DNA of 64,000 bases from Halorarum salinum (GTDB lineage: Archaea; Halobacteriota; Halobacteria; Halobacteriales; Haloferacaceae), in contig NZ_CP058579.1 in NCBI RefSeq assembly GCF_013402875.1, forward strand, positions 3,224,001 through 3,288,000, read 5' to 3'. This document shows positions 48,594-57,822 of this stretch, piece after piece. The notes beneath the pieces were generated by a model. That model was not told the origin of the DNA and searched no databases. It worked only from the letters and a program-made list of their open reading frames with translations. Each line of letters starts with the position of its first letter. Position 1 is the first letter of the stretch. The position numbers and the translations under genes were made by a program.

Positions 48594-49007
48594 CTACGAG
48601 TAGTCCTTCTGTTCGACGTCGGCCGTCTCGTAGCCGGCCTCCTTCCACGCGGTGAGCCCGCCCTGGACGTGGGCGACGTCTTCGAACCCCATCTCGGTGA
48701 GCACCTTCGCGGCGAGCGCCGACCGGCCGCTCTCGTTGCAGTAGCAGACGAACCGCCGGTCCGTCTCGAAGTAGTCGCGGTGGTACTCCGTCTCCGGATC
48801 GGCCCAGAACTCCAGCATTCCGCGCGGCGCGTGGGTGTCGTCGGGAACGGCGCCCTCGAGCCAGCGCTCCCGGACGTCGCGCACGTCGAGGAAGACCGTC
48901 GACCCGTCCGCGGCCCACTCGTCGTGCGCCTCCTCGACGGGGAGCGCCTCGATCTCCTCCTCGGCCTCGGCCGCCATGTCCCACGCGCGTTTGCGAACGC
49001 CTGTCAT
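48594..49007 (-). CDS. Rhodanese-domain protein
   Basis: 137 residues from ATG 49007. After a short helix the rhodanese fold shows TVFLDVRDVRERWLEGAVPD and the active-site loop VCYCNESGRSALAAKVLTEM, with the persulfide-forming Cys in CNESGRS, then VAHVQGGLTAWKEAGY. A single rhodanese domain of this size transfers sulfur or acts as a thiol regulator. The substrate is unknown. The start was chosen because it gives MTGVRKRAWD with no upstream low-complexity extension. Confidence 0.88.
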   Translation of the reverse strand: MTGVRKRAWDMAAEAEEEIEALPVEEAHDEWAADGSTVFLDVRDVRERWLEGAVPDDTHAPRGMLEFWADPETEYHRDYFETDRRFVCYCNESGRSALAAKVLTEMGFEDVAHVQGGLTAWKEAGYETADVEQKDYS

Positions 49008-49204
49008 GGAGGAACGAGGGGAAGCGCCGGCCAAATAGCTACCGCCCGGCGGGAACCGTGGGCCGCCGGCTCGCTGCGCTCCTCACTCCGGTCGCCCGCT
49101 TCGTTCGCTCCCTCGGCTGCGGTGCTCGCATCGCCGGGCGTTCCCGATAGCCGCCGCGCGACCCGACAGCCGTGGGGGTTCCGTGGTGCTGCCGGTCGCG
49201 GAGA

Positions 49205-50125
49205 CTACCGGACTCGCGACGGCGACGGTCGACGTTCCCGCCCGTCGCCGAACCCCTCGTGGACCACGAACTCCAGCGCGTTCACGAGGTAGTGGGCGAC
49301 CGCGACGACGAGGAAGCTCCCGGTGACGACGAACGCGGCGCCGAGCAACAGCCCCAGCGCGCCCGTCACGAGCATCCCCGCCCGGCCCTGCGCGCCGTGG
49401 CCGAGCGCGAACGCGACCGACGAGCCGACGACGAGGGGCCACGGGGGGAGGGCGAACCCCGCCGCGAACGCGCCGACCAGGACCGAACGGAAGAGGAACT
49501 CCTCGAACAGCGCGACGAGCGGGAGCACGGCGCCGAGCAACAGCGCCCACCCGGCGGGCGAGTCGGGCGCGAGCAGCGCCCTGAGTTCCTCCCCGCCGTC
49601 GACGCCGAACCGGGCGCCCGCCCGTCCCGCGAGTTCGTTGGCGACCCAGAGCGTCAGTCCCAGCGCGACGCCGAGGCCGAGCAGTTCGGGCGTGAACGCC
49701 GGGGCGAGCCCCAGCGGTGCGAGGGGAATCTCGGCCCACCACGTCGCGAGCGCGAGCAGCGTGCCGAACAGGCCCTGCGAGAGCGCGACGTTCCCCAGGA
49801 GCGCCGACGTCGGGAGGTCCGAGACGTCGGCCCGGGGAGGGACGGCGTCCGCGAGGTCCCGTCCGTCGGCCGCGTCGTCGACGCTCCCGGCGCCGTCGAC
49901 GCCCCAGTTCCACTCGTCCGGGGAGAGGTCCGCGTCGAGGGGAGTCGCCCCCGCGGTCGCCTCCGGACCCGCGTCGGCTCCGGGGGCGTCCTCGTCCGCG
50001 ACCCGGCCGGTTGCGTCGCCGGAGGCGGCGCTCCCGGTCACGTGTGCGGTCGACAGTCGCGCGAGAACGAGCAGCAGCGTCAGGACGACGCCCACGACCC
50101 CCGCGAACGCCGTCCAGTCGGGCAC
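49205..50125 (-). CDS. CPBP-family intramembrane protease
   Basis: 306 residues. The N-terminal TM (about 5-24) is followed by an acidic low-complexity loop (about 30-100), then about seven TM helices. The CPBP/ABI motifs are present: EEFLFR with the catalytic Glu pair and Arg (near 208-213), FALGHG, and AHYLVN in the last helix. It should cleave membrane proteins or prenylated peptides by a glutamate mechanism. It is 9 nt downstream of the lonB stop on the same strand, forming a two-protease unit. Confidence 0.85.
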   Translation of the reverse strand: MPDWTAFAGVVGVVLTLLLVLARLSTAHVTGSAASGDATGRVADEDAPGADAGPEATAGATPLDADLSPDEWNWGVDGAGSVDDAADGRDLADAVPPRADVSDLPTSALLGNVALSQGLFGTLLALATWWAEIPLAPLGLAPAFTPELLGLGVALGLTLWVANELAGRAGARFGVDGGEELRALLAPDSPAGWALLLGAVLPLVALFEEFLFRSVLVGAFAAGFALPPWPLVVGSSVAFALGHGAQGRAGMLVTGALGLLLGAAFVVTGSFLVVAVAHYLVNALEFVVHEGFGDGRERRPSPSRVR

Positions 50126-50134
50126 CGGTTCGCC

Positions 50135-52228
50135 CTACTGCGGGCTGGGACTGGAGGGGCCGCGGGTGCCCTGCCCCTCGCCGGCCTTCTCCAGTGCGGA
50201 GCCGGTGATGTTCTTCAGCCGGTCGACCAGCGAGTCCTTCTCGGCCTCGCCCTCGAGCGCGTAGTCGAGCACCTCGGAGATGTGCGAGACCGGGATGATC
50301 TCGATCATCTCCTCGTACTCGTCCTCGATCATCACGTCCTGCTCGTTGGCCTTCGGGATGATGACGCGGTCACAGCCGGACTTGGCGGCGGCCTCGATCT
50401 TGTGGGTGACGCCGCCGACCGGGAGCACGTCGCCCCTGACCGACAGCGAGCCGGTCATGGCGAGGCTCTGGTCGACGCCGACGTTCTCCAGCGCGGAGAT
50501 GACCGCGGTGGCGACCGTGATCGACGCCGAGTCGCCGTCGACGCCCTGCTGGCCGGTCTGGACGAACTGGATGTGGATGTCCTGCTCGGTGATGTCCTCG
50601 TCGGAGAACTTCTTGATGATCGCCGAGACGTTCTGGACCGCCTCCTCGGCCATCTCCTGTAGCTGCCCGGTGGCGATGACCTGTCCGGGACCCTGCGAGG
50701 GCGTCACCTCGGCCATGACGGGGAGCATGATGCCCGAGTCCTCGCCCATGACGGCGAGCCCGTTGACGCGGCCGACCTGGAAGCCCTCCGCGACCTGCAG
50801 TTCGTAGTCCTTCCGACGCTCGATGTAGTCGTCCGCGAGCTGCTGTTCGATGGAGCGGCTGCGCCCCTTCGCCTGCAGCACGTGGTCGCGGGTGACCCGG
50901 TCGGCGCCCTCGCCGCGGGCGATGTCGCCCGAGACGCGGACCAGCCCGCCGAGGTTGCGCAGCTTCAGCGTGAGGTGGTCCTTCCGGCCGGCGCGGCGGC
51001 GCGCCTCCAGGATGACCTCCTCGATCGCCTCGGCCTCGAACTCCGGCAGGCGGCCGTCCTTGGCGACCTCCTGGGCCACGAAGCGGGCGTACTTCCGGCG
51101 CATCTCCGGGGTGTCCTCGATGGTGTCGTCCATGTACACCTCGTAGCCGTACCCCTTGATGCGCGAGCGGAGCGCGGGGTGCATGTTCTCCATCGCGTCG
51201 AGGTTGCCCGCCGCGACCATGACGAAGTCCGTGGGGACGGGTTCGGTCTGGACCATCGCACCCGAGGAGCGCTCGGACTGGCCCGTGATGGAGAACGCGC
51301 CCTCCTGGATCGCGGTCATCAGCTTCTGCTGGGACCGGATGTCGAGCGTGTTGATCTCGTCGACGAACAGCACGCCCTTGTTCGCCTTGTGGATGCCGCC
51401 GGCCTCGACGCGGTCGTGGCTCGGCGTCTCCATCCCGCCCGACTGGAACGGGTCGTGGCGCACGTCGCCCAGCAGCGCGCCCGCGTGGGCGCCGGTCGCG
51501 TCCTCGAACGGCGCGGTCTTCGTGTCGGCGTTGTTGACCAGCAGGTTCGGGATCATCGCGTCCGAGCCCCGCGAACTGTAGCGGAACGCGAGGTAGATGA
51601 TACCCGCGGCGATGATGCCGATGAGGATGTTCCCGATCGCCAGCAGCGCGTAGCCGAGCACCACCGCGATGATGATCCACATCAGGAACGTCCGCATCTG
51701 GTTGCGCTTGCGGGCCTCCTCCTTGTGGGCCTCGACGATCTGTTCGCCCTTGCCCGCCGGCACCGTACGGACCTTGGGGTTGTTCCCGTCGTCGGGGTTG
51801 TGGTACACCAGGACGTCCTGGAGCTCCTCGGGCGGGAGGAGTTCGGACATCGCCTTCGCCAGCATCGACTTGCCCGTCCCGGGCGAGCCGATCATCATCA
51901 CGTGGCGGCGCTGCTTGGCCGCCTTCATCACCACGTCGCGGGCGTGCTCCTGCCCGATCACCTGGTCGACGAGCCTGTCGGGGACCTCGATCTCGCCGGT
52001 GGAGTCGATGAGGAGCCCACCGAGCAGGTCGTCCTCGGCCTCCTCGTCGATCTCGGCCTCGATCTCGACGTCACTTCCGAGGTCGTCGATGGCGGCGTCC
52101 TGATCGGACGGGTCGTTGGACGTTCCGACCGTCCCGTCTTCCGCCGCACCGTTCGACCCCGGGTCGTCGACGGCGGGGAACTCCTCGGCTGCCCCCTCGC
52201 CGCGACTCTCGTTCGAATCGTTGCTCAT
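50135..52228 (-). CDS. lon: Archaeal membrane-bound Lon protease (LonB)
   Basis: 697 residues. Acidic N-terminus (1-80). The AAA+ core has Walker A GSPGTGKSMLAKAMSE (about 114) and Walker B GVLFVDEINTLD. Two TM helices are inserted after Walker A (about 180-223; LMWIIIAVVLGYALLAIGNI), the hallmark of LonB. The protease domain has the Ser/Lys dyad in VDGDSASITVATAVISALEN and GGVTHKIEAAAKSGCDRVII. It degrades membrane and regulatory proteins and is essential in Haloferax. Divergent from nadM, with a TGATATACTT box (52264-52273) upstream. Confidence 0.95.
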   Translation of the reverse strand: MSNDSNESRGEGAAEEFPAVDDPGSNGAAEDGTVGTSNDPSDQDAAIDDLGSDVEIEAEIDEEAEDDLLGGLLIDSTGEIEVPDRLVDQVIGQEHARDVVMKAAKQRRHVMMIGSPGTGKSMLAKAMSELLPPEELQDVLVYHNPDDGNNPKVRTVPAGKGEQIVEAHKEEARKRNQMRTFLMWIIIAVVLGYALLAIGNILIGIIAAGIIYLAFRYSSRGSDAMIPNLLVNNADTKTAPFEDATGAHAGALLGDVRHDPFQSGGMETPSHDRVEAGGIHKANKGVLFVDEINTLDIRSQQKLMTAIQEGAFSITGQSERSSGAMVQTEPVPTDFVMVAAGNLDAMENMHPALRSRIKGYGYEVYMDDTIEDTPEMRRKYARFVAQEVAKDGRLPEFEAEAIEEVILEARRRAGRKDHLTLKLRNLGGLVRVSGDIARGEGADRVTRDHVLQAKGRSRSIEQQLADDYIERRKDYELQVAEGFQVGRVNGLAVMGEDSGIMLPVMAEVTPSQGPGQVIATGQLQEMAEEAVQNVSAIIKKFSDEDITEQDIHIQFVQTGQQGVDGDSASITVATAVISALENVGVDQSLAMTGSLSVRGDVLPVGGVTHKIEAAAKSGCDRVIIPKANEQDVMIEDEYEEMIEIIPVSHISEVLDYALEGEAEKDSLVDRLKNITGSALEKAGEGQGTRGPSSPSPQ

Positions 52229-52364
52229 AGAATCGTTACTACCGAAATCGAGGGCCCGTGAACTGATATACTTTCTCCCCTCGCGGCCTCCCCGACCCCG
52301 ATCGGAAACCGCTCGTAAACCCGCGATAGGCCGGGATTACGCGGTCGCGCCCGTCCCGTCGGGC

Positions 52365-52371
52365 TTATAAA
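52365..52371 (+). promoter_or_regulatory. TATA box of nadM
   Basis: TTATAAA is centred 28 bp before ATG 52396. The divergent lonB box lies about 95 bp away, so the two promoters share a short region. Confidence 0.7.
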
Positions 52372-52395
52372 CTCCGCGCGAGATACACGGCGTGT

Positions 52396-52929
52396 ATGCG
52401 GGGGTTCTACATCGGGCGGTTCCAGCCGTACCACAACGGCCACCACCACATGGTCGAGGAGATCGCCGGCGAGGTCGACGAACTGGTGCTCGGCATCGGC
52501 TCGGCCGGCGACTCCCACACCATGCGCAACCCGTTCACGGCCGGCGAGCGCATCATGATGGTGAGCAAGTCGGTCGACGAGTTCGACCTGCGGACCTACC
52601 CGGTCCCCATCGAGGACCTCGAACGCAACTCGGTCTGGGTGAGCCACGTCCAGTCGATGTCCCCCAAGTTCGACGTCGCCTACTCGAACAACCCCCTCGT
52701 CGTCCAGCTGTTCCGGGAGGCCGACGTGGAGGTGCGCTCCTCGCCCATGTTCCGGCGGGAGGTGCTCGAGGGGACCGAACTCCGCGACCGGATGGTCCAG
52801 GGCGACGACTGGGAGAACCTCGTCCCGGACGCCGTCGTGGAGGTCATCGACGAGGTGGACGGCATCGAGCGCATCCGCCGCGTCGCCGACACGGACGCCA
52901 ACGGCGACGACAGCGCCGACCCGGAGTAG
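52396..52929 (+). CDS. nadM: Nicotinamide-nucleotide adenylyltransferase
   Basis: 177 residues. MRGFYIGRFQPYHNGHHHMV carries the nucleotidyltransferase HxGH-type motif; GIGSAGDSHTMRNPFTAGER is the second conserved block typical of archaeal NadM. YSNNPLVVQLFREADVEV and SSPMFRREVLEGTELRDRMV complete the site. It joins NMN and ATP to make NAD. It lies 7 nt upstream of a SAM hydrolase-family gene on the same strand, a conserved pairing in haloarchaea, so the two are co-expressed. Confidence 0.95.
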   Translation: MRGFYIGRFQPYHNGHHHMVEEIAGEVDELVLGIGSAGDSHTMRNPFTAGERIMMVSKSVDEFDLRTYPVPIEDLERNSVWVSHVQSMSPKFDVAYSNNPLVVQLFREADVEVRSSPMFRREVLEGTELRDRMVQGDDWENLVPDAVVEVIDEVDGIERIRRVADTDANGDDSADPE

Positions 52930-52936
52930 GACGGGG

Positions 52937-53725
52937 ATGTTCACGCTCGCCTCGGACTTCGGCTCCCCCTACCCGGCGGCGATGAAGGGCGTACTGCTCA
53001 CGGAGGCCGACGGGGACCCCCGACTCGTCGACGTCGCCCACGACCTCCCCAGACAGGACCCCCGCGCGGCCGCCTTCTGGCTCCGGTTCGTCCTCCCCGA
53101 GTTCCCGCCCGCCGTCCACCTCGCGGTCGTCGACCCCGGCGTCGGCACCGACCGGGCCGCCGTGGTGGTCGGGGCCGGCGAACACGCGCTCGTGGGACCG
53201 GACAACGGGTCGCTCCTCCCGCCGGCCCGCGCGCTCGCGGGGATCGCCGGAACGGAACCGGACGTGTTCGCCGTCGACGTCGACGACCCCCGGAGCAGCA
53301 CCTTCCACGGCCGGGACGTGTTCGCCCCCGCGGCCGCCGCGGTCCACGACGCGGGCGCGGAGAACCTCGCCGACCTCGACCGCCTCGAACCGACCGACGA
53401 CTACGTCGACCTCCGCCTCCCGGAGGCCGAGGTCGAGGACGACCGCGCGGCCGGCGAGGTGCTCGTCGTCGACGGCTTCGGCAACGCCGTGACGAACGTG
53501 CCGGGCGCGTTCCTCGACGGCCGCGTCGGGGAGGAACTGCGGGTCGAGACCCCGGAAGGGGCCGTGACCGCGCCCGTCGTGGAGACGTTCGCCGCCGTCG
53601 ACCCCGGCGACCCCCTGGTGACCGTCGGGAGCCACGGCTACGTGGAGTGCGACGTCAACCGCGGGCGCGGCGAAGCCGCGTTCGGGGTCGGTCCCGGGGA
53701 CGAACTCGTGCTATCGTTCGGATGA
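52937..53725 (+). CDS. SAM hydroxide adenosyltransferase family protein (DUF62)
   Basis: 262 residues. MFTLASDFGSPYPAAMKGVL holds the substrate-binding Asp, and VHLAVVDPGVGTDRAAVVV and VGPDNGSLLPPARAL follow. FHGRDVFAPAAAAVH has the Arg/His of the water-activating site, and the C-terminal domain has VLVVDGFGNAVTN. Family members split S-adenosylmethionine to adenosine and methionine using hydroxide. Physiological role in haloarchaea is unclear; coupling with nadM suggests adenosine or SAM homeostasis. Confidence 0.88.
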   Translation: MFTLASDFGSPYPAAMKGVLLTEADGDPRLVDVAHDLPRQDPRAAAFWLRFVLPEFPPAVHLAVVDPGVGTDRAAVVVGAGEHALVGPDNGSLLPPARALAGIAGTEPDVFAVDVDDPRSSTFHGRDVFAPAAAAVHDAGAENLADLDRLEPTDDYVDLRLPEAEVEDDRAAGEVLVVDGFGNAVTNVPGAFLDGRVGEELRVETPEGAVTAPVVETFAAVDPGDPLVTVGSHGYVECDVNRGRGEAAFGVGPGDELVLSFG

Positions 53726-53798
53726 ACCGGCCGGCCCGTCGACTCGGGGGCCGGCCTGACTCCCCGACGACCTGTATCCACGACGGCGCTCCGCCGGT

Positions 53799-55151
53799 TC
53801 ACAACGCGTCGGAGAGGTCCTCCTCCACCGTCTCGATCTCACGCTCGAGCACGTCGCGCTCGAAGTAGAGCAGTTCGACGGCGACGACGGCGACGGTCAG
53901 CGCGAGCACCATGTAGAACGTGTGCCGGTTCGCGGTGTACAGGTGATACAGCATCACCGGGAGAAAGCCGGCCGCCCCGACCGTCCCGACTGCCGTCGGG
54001 GCGGTCCGAACCTCCGACCGGTCGCGGTTCCGGAACGCGAGGTAGCTCATCCCGCCGAACACCACGATGAACGCGACGGACGCGAAGTTCGTGATGGCCT
54101 CGAGGCTGCCGTAGGCGGTGAACGCCGCCGTGACGGCGCCGAGGAGGAGCAGCGTCCGGTGGGGGACCCCGCTCTCGCTCGAGTCGCCGACCCGGTCCGG
54201 GAGGAGGTCACTCGAGAGCATCCCCTTCGCGAAGTAGCCCGCCGAGAACAGCGTCGCGTTGATGGCGCTCCCCGTCGAGAACAGCGCGGACAGCGAGATG
54301 ACGAGCGCGCCGGCGCCGGCCATCCCGACCACGCCCGCCATCCGACTCGCCGCGTCCTTCAGCGCCGTGTGCGGGTTCGCCTGAAGCGCGCCCGGCGCGA
54401 GGTGGTACGTCGCGATGCCGACGAGCAGGTAGACGAGGACGGCGACGGGGATGGAGACGTACACCGCCTTCCGGATCGTCGCCGAGGCGCCCTCGATCCC
54501 CTCCTGGTCGTAGAACAGGAGCTGCCACCCCTGGAACGCGACGAACGAGACGCCCGCGGCCATGATCGGCCCGACCGAGGCGAACTGCGAGACGCCGTAC
54601 TTCACCGGTTCGGTCGAGACGAGATAGCCGTAGGCCAGCCCGCCGACGCCGAAGAGCAGGAGGATGGCGACCTTGAGCCCGACGAGGACGTTCTCGGCAG
54701 ACCCGGTCGCCCGCGCGCCGAGGAGGTTCAGTCCGACGAACCCCGCGACGGCGAGCACGGAGACGACCGGCCGCAACGGGACGCTCCCCACGGAATCCGG
54801 GACACCCGGGAGGGTGAGCCCGAACTCCGCGAACGCGAACGCGTACATCGCCATCGAGCCGACGTAGCCGAACAGGAGCGTCCAGCCGACCATGCCAGCG
54901 AGCGTGGCGTTGCCGGTGAAGTACTGGACGAACGTCACCGACCCGCCGTTCCCGTCGACGATCTCGTTGAGCGCGACGTACGAGTGGGCCGCACACAGCG
55001 CGACGACGCCGGCGAGCAGGAACGCGAACCACGTCGCCGCCCCGGTTATCCCGGCGACGACGCCGAGCACGGCGTAGATGCCGCCGCCGATCATCCCGCC
55101 CAGCGCGATCGAGACCGCCTCGGTCAGTCCGAGGCCCGGACCGTCGGGCAT
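53799..55151 (-). CDS. APC-family amino-acid permease
   Basis: 450 residues, 12 predicted TM segments. The first helix has LTEAVSIALGGMIGGGIYAV, the APC substrate-binding GxGI-type break, and TM6 reads AAGVSFVAFQGWQLLFYDQE. The C-terminal ~25 residues are charged (REIETVEEDLSDAL). It imports amino acids or amines by ion coupling; the substrate cannot be assigned. It has short gaps to both neighbours and no partner genes. Confidence 0.85.
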   Translation of the reverse strand: MPDGPGLGLTEAVSIALGGMIGGGIYAVLGVVAGITGAATWFAFLLAGVVALCAAHSYVALNEIVDGNGGSVTFVQYFTGNATLAGMVGWTLLFGYVGSMAMYAFAFAEFGLTLPGVPDSVGSVPLRPVVSVLAVAGFVGLNLLGARATGSAENVLVGLKVAILLLFGVGGLAYGYLVSTEPVKYGVSQFASVGPIMAAGVSFVAFQGWQLLFYDQEGIEGASATIRKAVYVSIPVAVLVYLLVGIATYHLAPGALQANPHTALKDAASRMAGVVGMAGAGALVISLSALFSTGSAINATLFSAGYFAKGMLSSDLLPDRVGDSSESGVPHRTLLLLGAVTAAFTAYGSLEAITNFASVAFIVVFGGMSYLAFRNRDRSEVRTAPTAVGTVGAAGFLPVMLYHLYTANRHTFYMVLALTVAVVAVELLYFERDVLEREIETVEEDLSDAL

Positions 55152-55218
55152 GTGCTCAGGTACGGCGCGGGAACTGAAAGGGGGAGCGGCCGACCCGGAA
55201 AAACGACCCCGGCGGGGC

Positions 55219-56784
55219 TCAGTTCGCCGCGATGACGTCGTCGATGCGGAGGATCATCGTCGCCGCCTCGGTCGCCGACTCCAGCGCCTCGCGCTTCACG
55301 GCGGCCGGGTCGTACACGCCGACCTCGGCGGGATCGCCGATCCGGCCCGACTGACCCTCGGCGACGACGCCCGCGACGCCGTCGCGGTCGAACGTCGCCC
55401 GGAGTTCGACGAGCGCGTCGATGGGGTCCATCCCGACGTTCTCGGCGAGCGTCCGCGGGATCGCCTCGACGGCGTCCGCGAACGCCTCGACCGCGAGCTG
55501 CTTGCGGCCGGTGACGGCGTTCGCGCCCGCGCGGACGTGGTCGACGACGGCGACCTCGGCCGCGCCGGCGCCGGGGACGACCGCGCCGTCCTCGACCGCC
55601 GCGGTGACGACGCCGACGGCGTCCTCGAGGGCGCGCTCCAGTTCGTCGACGACGTGTTCGGTGCCGCCGCGGACGAACAGCGTCACCGTCCGGGAGTCGT
55701 CGGTCCCCTCGACGACGGCGAACTCGTCGTCGCCGAACTTCTCGACGCGGACCTCGCGGGCCGTCCCGAGGTCGGCGGGCTCGACGTCGGAGACCGTTCC
55801 GAGCCGGGAGGCGCCGGTCGCCCGGGCGAACGACCCCGCATCGGACTTCTTCACGTTCGAGAACGCGAGGATGCCGGCGTCGGCCAGGTGGGCGGCGACG
55901 CGGTCGGAGATCTTCTTCGAGCAGACGATCACGTCGACGCCCGCGTCAGAGAGCGCGGACGCGATGGCCCGCCGTTCCTCGTCCTCCGCAGTCAGGGCCG
56001 CGTCCAGTTGGTCGACGGAGGTGATCGTGTACTCGGAGTCGACCTCCCCGCTCCGCACGTCGAGCTTCGCGTCGACCACCGCGACCGACGCGTCCTCGAC
56101 GCGCCGGGGCATGTTGTCGTTGGCCGGCTCCTCCTCGAGGACGACCCCCTGGACGAGTTCCGTCGCGGCCGCCGAGCCGCCCGTCCACGTGAACGTCCGG
56201 ATGTCGTCGCGGTCGACCCGGCCGTCCTCGGTCACCTGCGTCACGGCGTCGACGACGAGTTCGGCGAGGCGGTCCGCGGTCACGTCGCCGGTCCCCTTTC
56301 CGGTCATCGCGGACTCGGCGACCGCCCGGAGGAGGTCCCCGTCGACCTCGTCCCCGATCACCATGCCGTCGACGGCGTCGAGCGCCAGCCGGAGCGCCTC
56401 ATGGTAGCCCTCGACGATCGCCGTCGGGTGGACCCCGTCCTCGAGGAGGTCCTCGGCGCGGCCGAGCAGTTCGCCGGAGAGGACGGCCGCCGTCGTCGTC
56501 CCGTCTCCGAGCTCCTCCTCCTGGGTCTCGGCGACCTCGACGAGCATCTGGGCGGCCGGGTGCTCGATGTCCATCTCCGTGAGGATGGTCGCGCCGTCGT
56601 TCGTGACGACGACGTCGCCGGAGGTGTCGACGAGCATCTTGTCCATCCCGCGCGGCCCGAGCGTCGTCCGTACCGCGCCGGCGACCGCCCGACCGGCCGC
56701 GATGTTCGAAGACTGGGCGTCGCTCCCGCGGGTGCGCTCGCTGCCCTCCGCGAGAACGTACAGGGGTTGCTGCATGTTCGACAT
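55219..56784 (-). CDS. Thermosome (group II chaperonin) subunit, divergent type
   Basis: 521 residues from ATG 56784 ([20 protein letters not shown]). Nucleotide-binding motifs are [14 protein letters not shown] and [11 protein letters not shown], then [15 protein letters not shown] (about 93-107) and [15 protein letters not shown]. The C-terminus ends RIDDVIAAN and lacks the GGM-rich tail of the main haloarchaeal subunits, and the sequence is shorter, like Haloferax CCT3. It folds proteins as part of a hetero-oligomeric ring. A CTATATG box (minus CATATAG) lies 56813-56819. An alternative GTG start three codons earlier is less likely. Confidence 0.9.
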   Translation of the reverse strand: MSNMQQPLYVLAEGSERTRGSDAQSSNIAAGRAVAGAVRTTLGPRGMDKMLVDTSGDVVVTNDGATILTEMDIEHPAAQMLVEVAETQEEELGDGTTTAAVLSGELLGRAEDLLEDGVHPTAIVEGYHEALRLALDAVDGMVIGDEVDGDLLRAVAESAMTGKGTGDVTADRLAELVVDAVTQVTEDGRVDRDDIRTFTWTGGSAAATELVQGVVLEEEPANDNMPRRVEDASVAVVDAKLDVRSGEVDSEYTITSVDQLDAALTAEDEERRAIASALSDAGVDVIVCSKKISDRVAAHLADAGILAFSNVKKSDAGSFARATGASRLGTVSDVEPADLGTAREVRVEKFGDDEFAVVEGTDDSRTVTLFVRGGTEHVVDELERALEDAVGVVTAAVEDGAVVPGAGAAEVAVVDHVRAGANAVTGRKQLAVEAFADAVEAIPRTLAENVGMDPIDALVELRATFDRDGVAGVVAEGQSGRIGDPAEVGVYDPAAVKREALESATEAATMILRIDDVIAAN

Positions 56785-56948
56785 GATACTCACCGGAGGA
56801 GATGGTTGCGGTTCTATATGAAGTTTTCGAGCACTGTCGGTCGGAATATGGAACTTTCGGCCGTGTCAGACCTCGGCACGGCGGGTGTCTACGGCGGCGT
56901 CAGCCCTTTCTACAACAACTAAGAGGGGCCCTCACGTTGCCCCACCGG

Positions 56949-57779
56949 ATGCTGGAACTGGAACACGGGTTCCGGGTGGTCGACGTGCACGCGCAACTCG
57001 ATCCCGACGAGCAGGCGGTCGCCACCCACGGCCGGGACATCTCCCCGGAGCGCCTCCAGCGCGAGATGCACCAGGCGGGCGTGGTGCGCGCGGCCGTCTC
57101 CCCCGGCCCCCGCCCGCGAGGTGAGGGCTACCTCCGTGCGAACAACGCGGTCGCTCGGCTCTCCGTCGAGCGCCCGTTCGTCGCGATGGCCCGGCTGAAC
57201 GGGCCCCGGAGGGTCGGTGCGAGCGCGGGCTCGCGGCTCCGGAACCTGGCCGCGGTCCCCGGTGACCACCACGCCGAACCCGGGGACGTGGAGCAGTACG
57301 CCTACGACCACCGCTTCCACGGGTTCGTCGTCGACCCGACCCACGACGGCCTGCCGACCGAGGCCGTCCTCGAACAGATCGGGGCGACCGACTCGCCGGT
57401 CCTGCTCCACAGTTCCGAACGGGTCCCCCCCGCCGCCGTCGCCGAGTCGGTGCTCGAGTACGACTTCCCGGTCGTGCTCACCAGCTTCGGCGGGTTCCCG
57501 CTCGACAGGGCGCGCATGGACGAGGCGCTGGCGCTGCTCGACAGCTACGACGACCTCCACCTCGACACGAGTTTCGTCCGGTACCGGGAGGTGCTCGAAC
57601 GGGGGCTGCTAGAGCATCCGGACAGGGTGCTTTTCGGTTCGGGCGCGCCGGACACCCACCCGGACGTCGGCGTGATGGAGGTGCTCACGCTCGACGTGCC
57701 GGAGGACCTGATGACGCGCGCGTTCACGAAGAACCCCGTCAGGCTGTTCCCCGGACTGGCGACCGGCGCCGAGGACTGA
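56949..57779 (+). CDS. Amidohydrolase-like TIM-barrel metal-dependent hydrolase
   Basis: 276 residues. The HxH-equivalent near the N-terminus reads VVDVHAQLDP, so the second metal His is replaced by Gln. Later barrel blocks are FHGFVVDPTHDGLPTEAVLE, PVLLHSSERVPPAAV, VVLTSFGGFPLDRARMDEAL, the LHLDTSFVRY strand and VLFGSGAPDTHPDVGVMEVL. It resembles the TatD/ACMSD-like amidohydrolase branch. With one metal ligand changed, activity is uncertain. It is divergent from the chaperonin gene. Confidence 0.75.
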   Translation: MLELEHGFRVVDVHAQLDPDEQAVATHGRDISPERLQREMHQAGVVRAAVSPGPRPRGEGYLRANNAVARLSVERPFVAMARLNGPRRVGASAGSRLRNLAAVPGDHHAEPGDVEQYAYDHRFHGFVVDPTHDGLPTEAVLEQIGATDSPVLLHSSERVPPAAVAESVLEYDFPVVLTSFGGFPLDRARMDEALALLDSYDDLHLDTSFVRYREVLERGLLEHPDRVLFGSGAPDTHPDVGVMEVLTLDVPEDLMTRAFTKNPVRLFPGLATGAED

Positions 57780-57822
57780 CGGGCGAGCGGGCCGGCGACC
57801 GGCGGGGACCGAGGGTTCCGGG

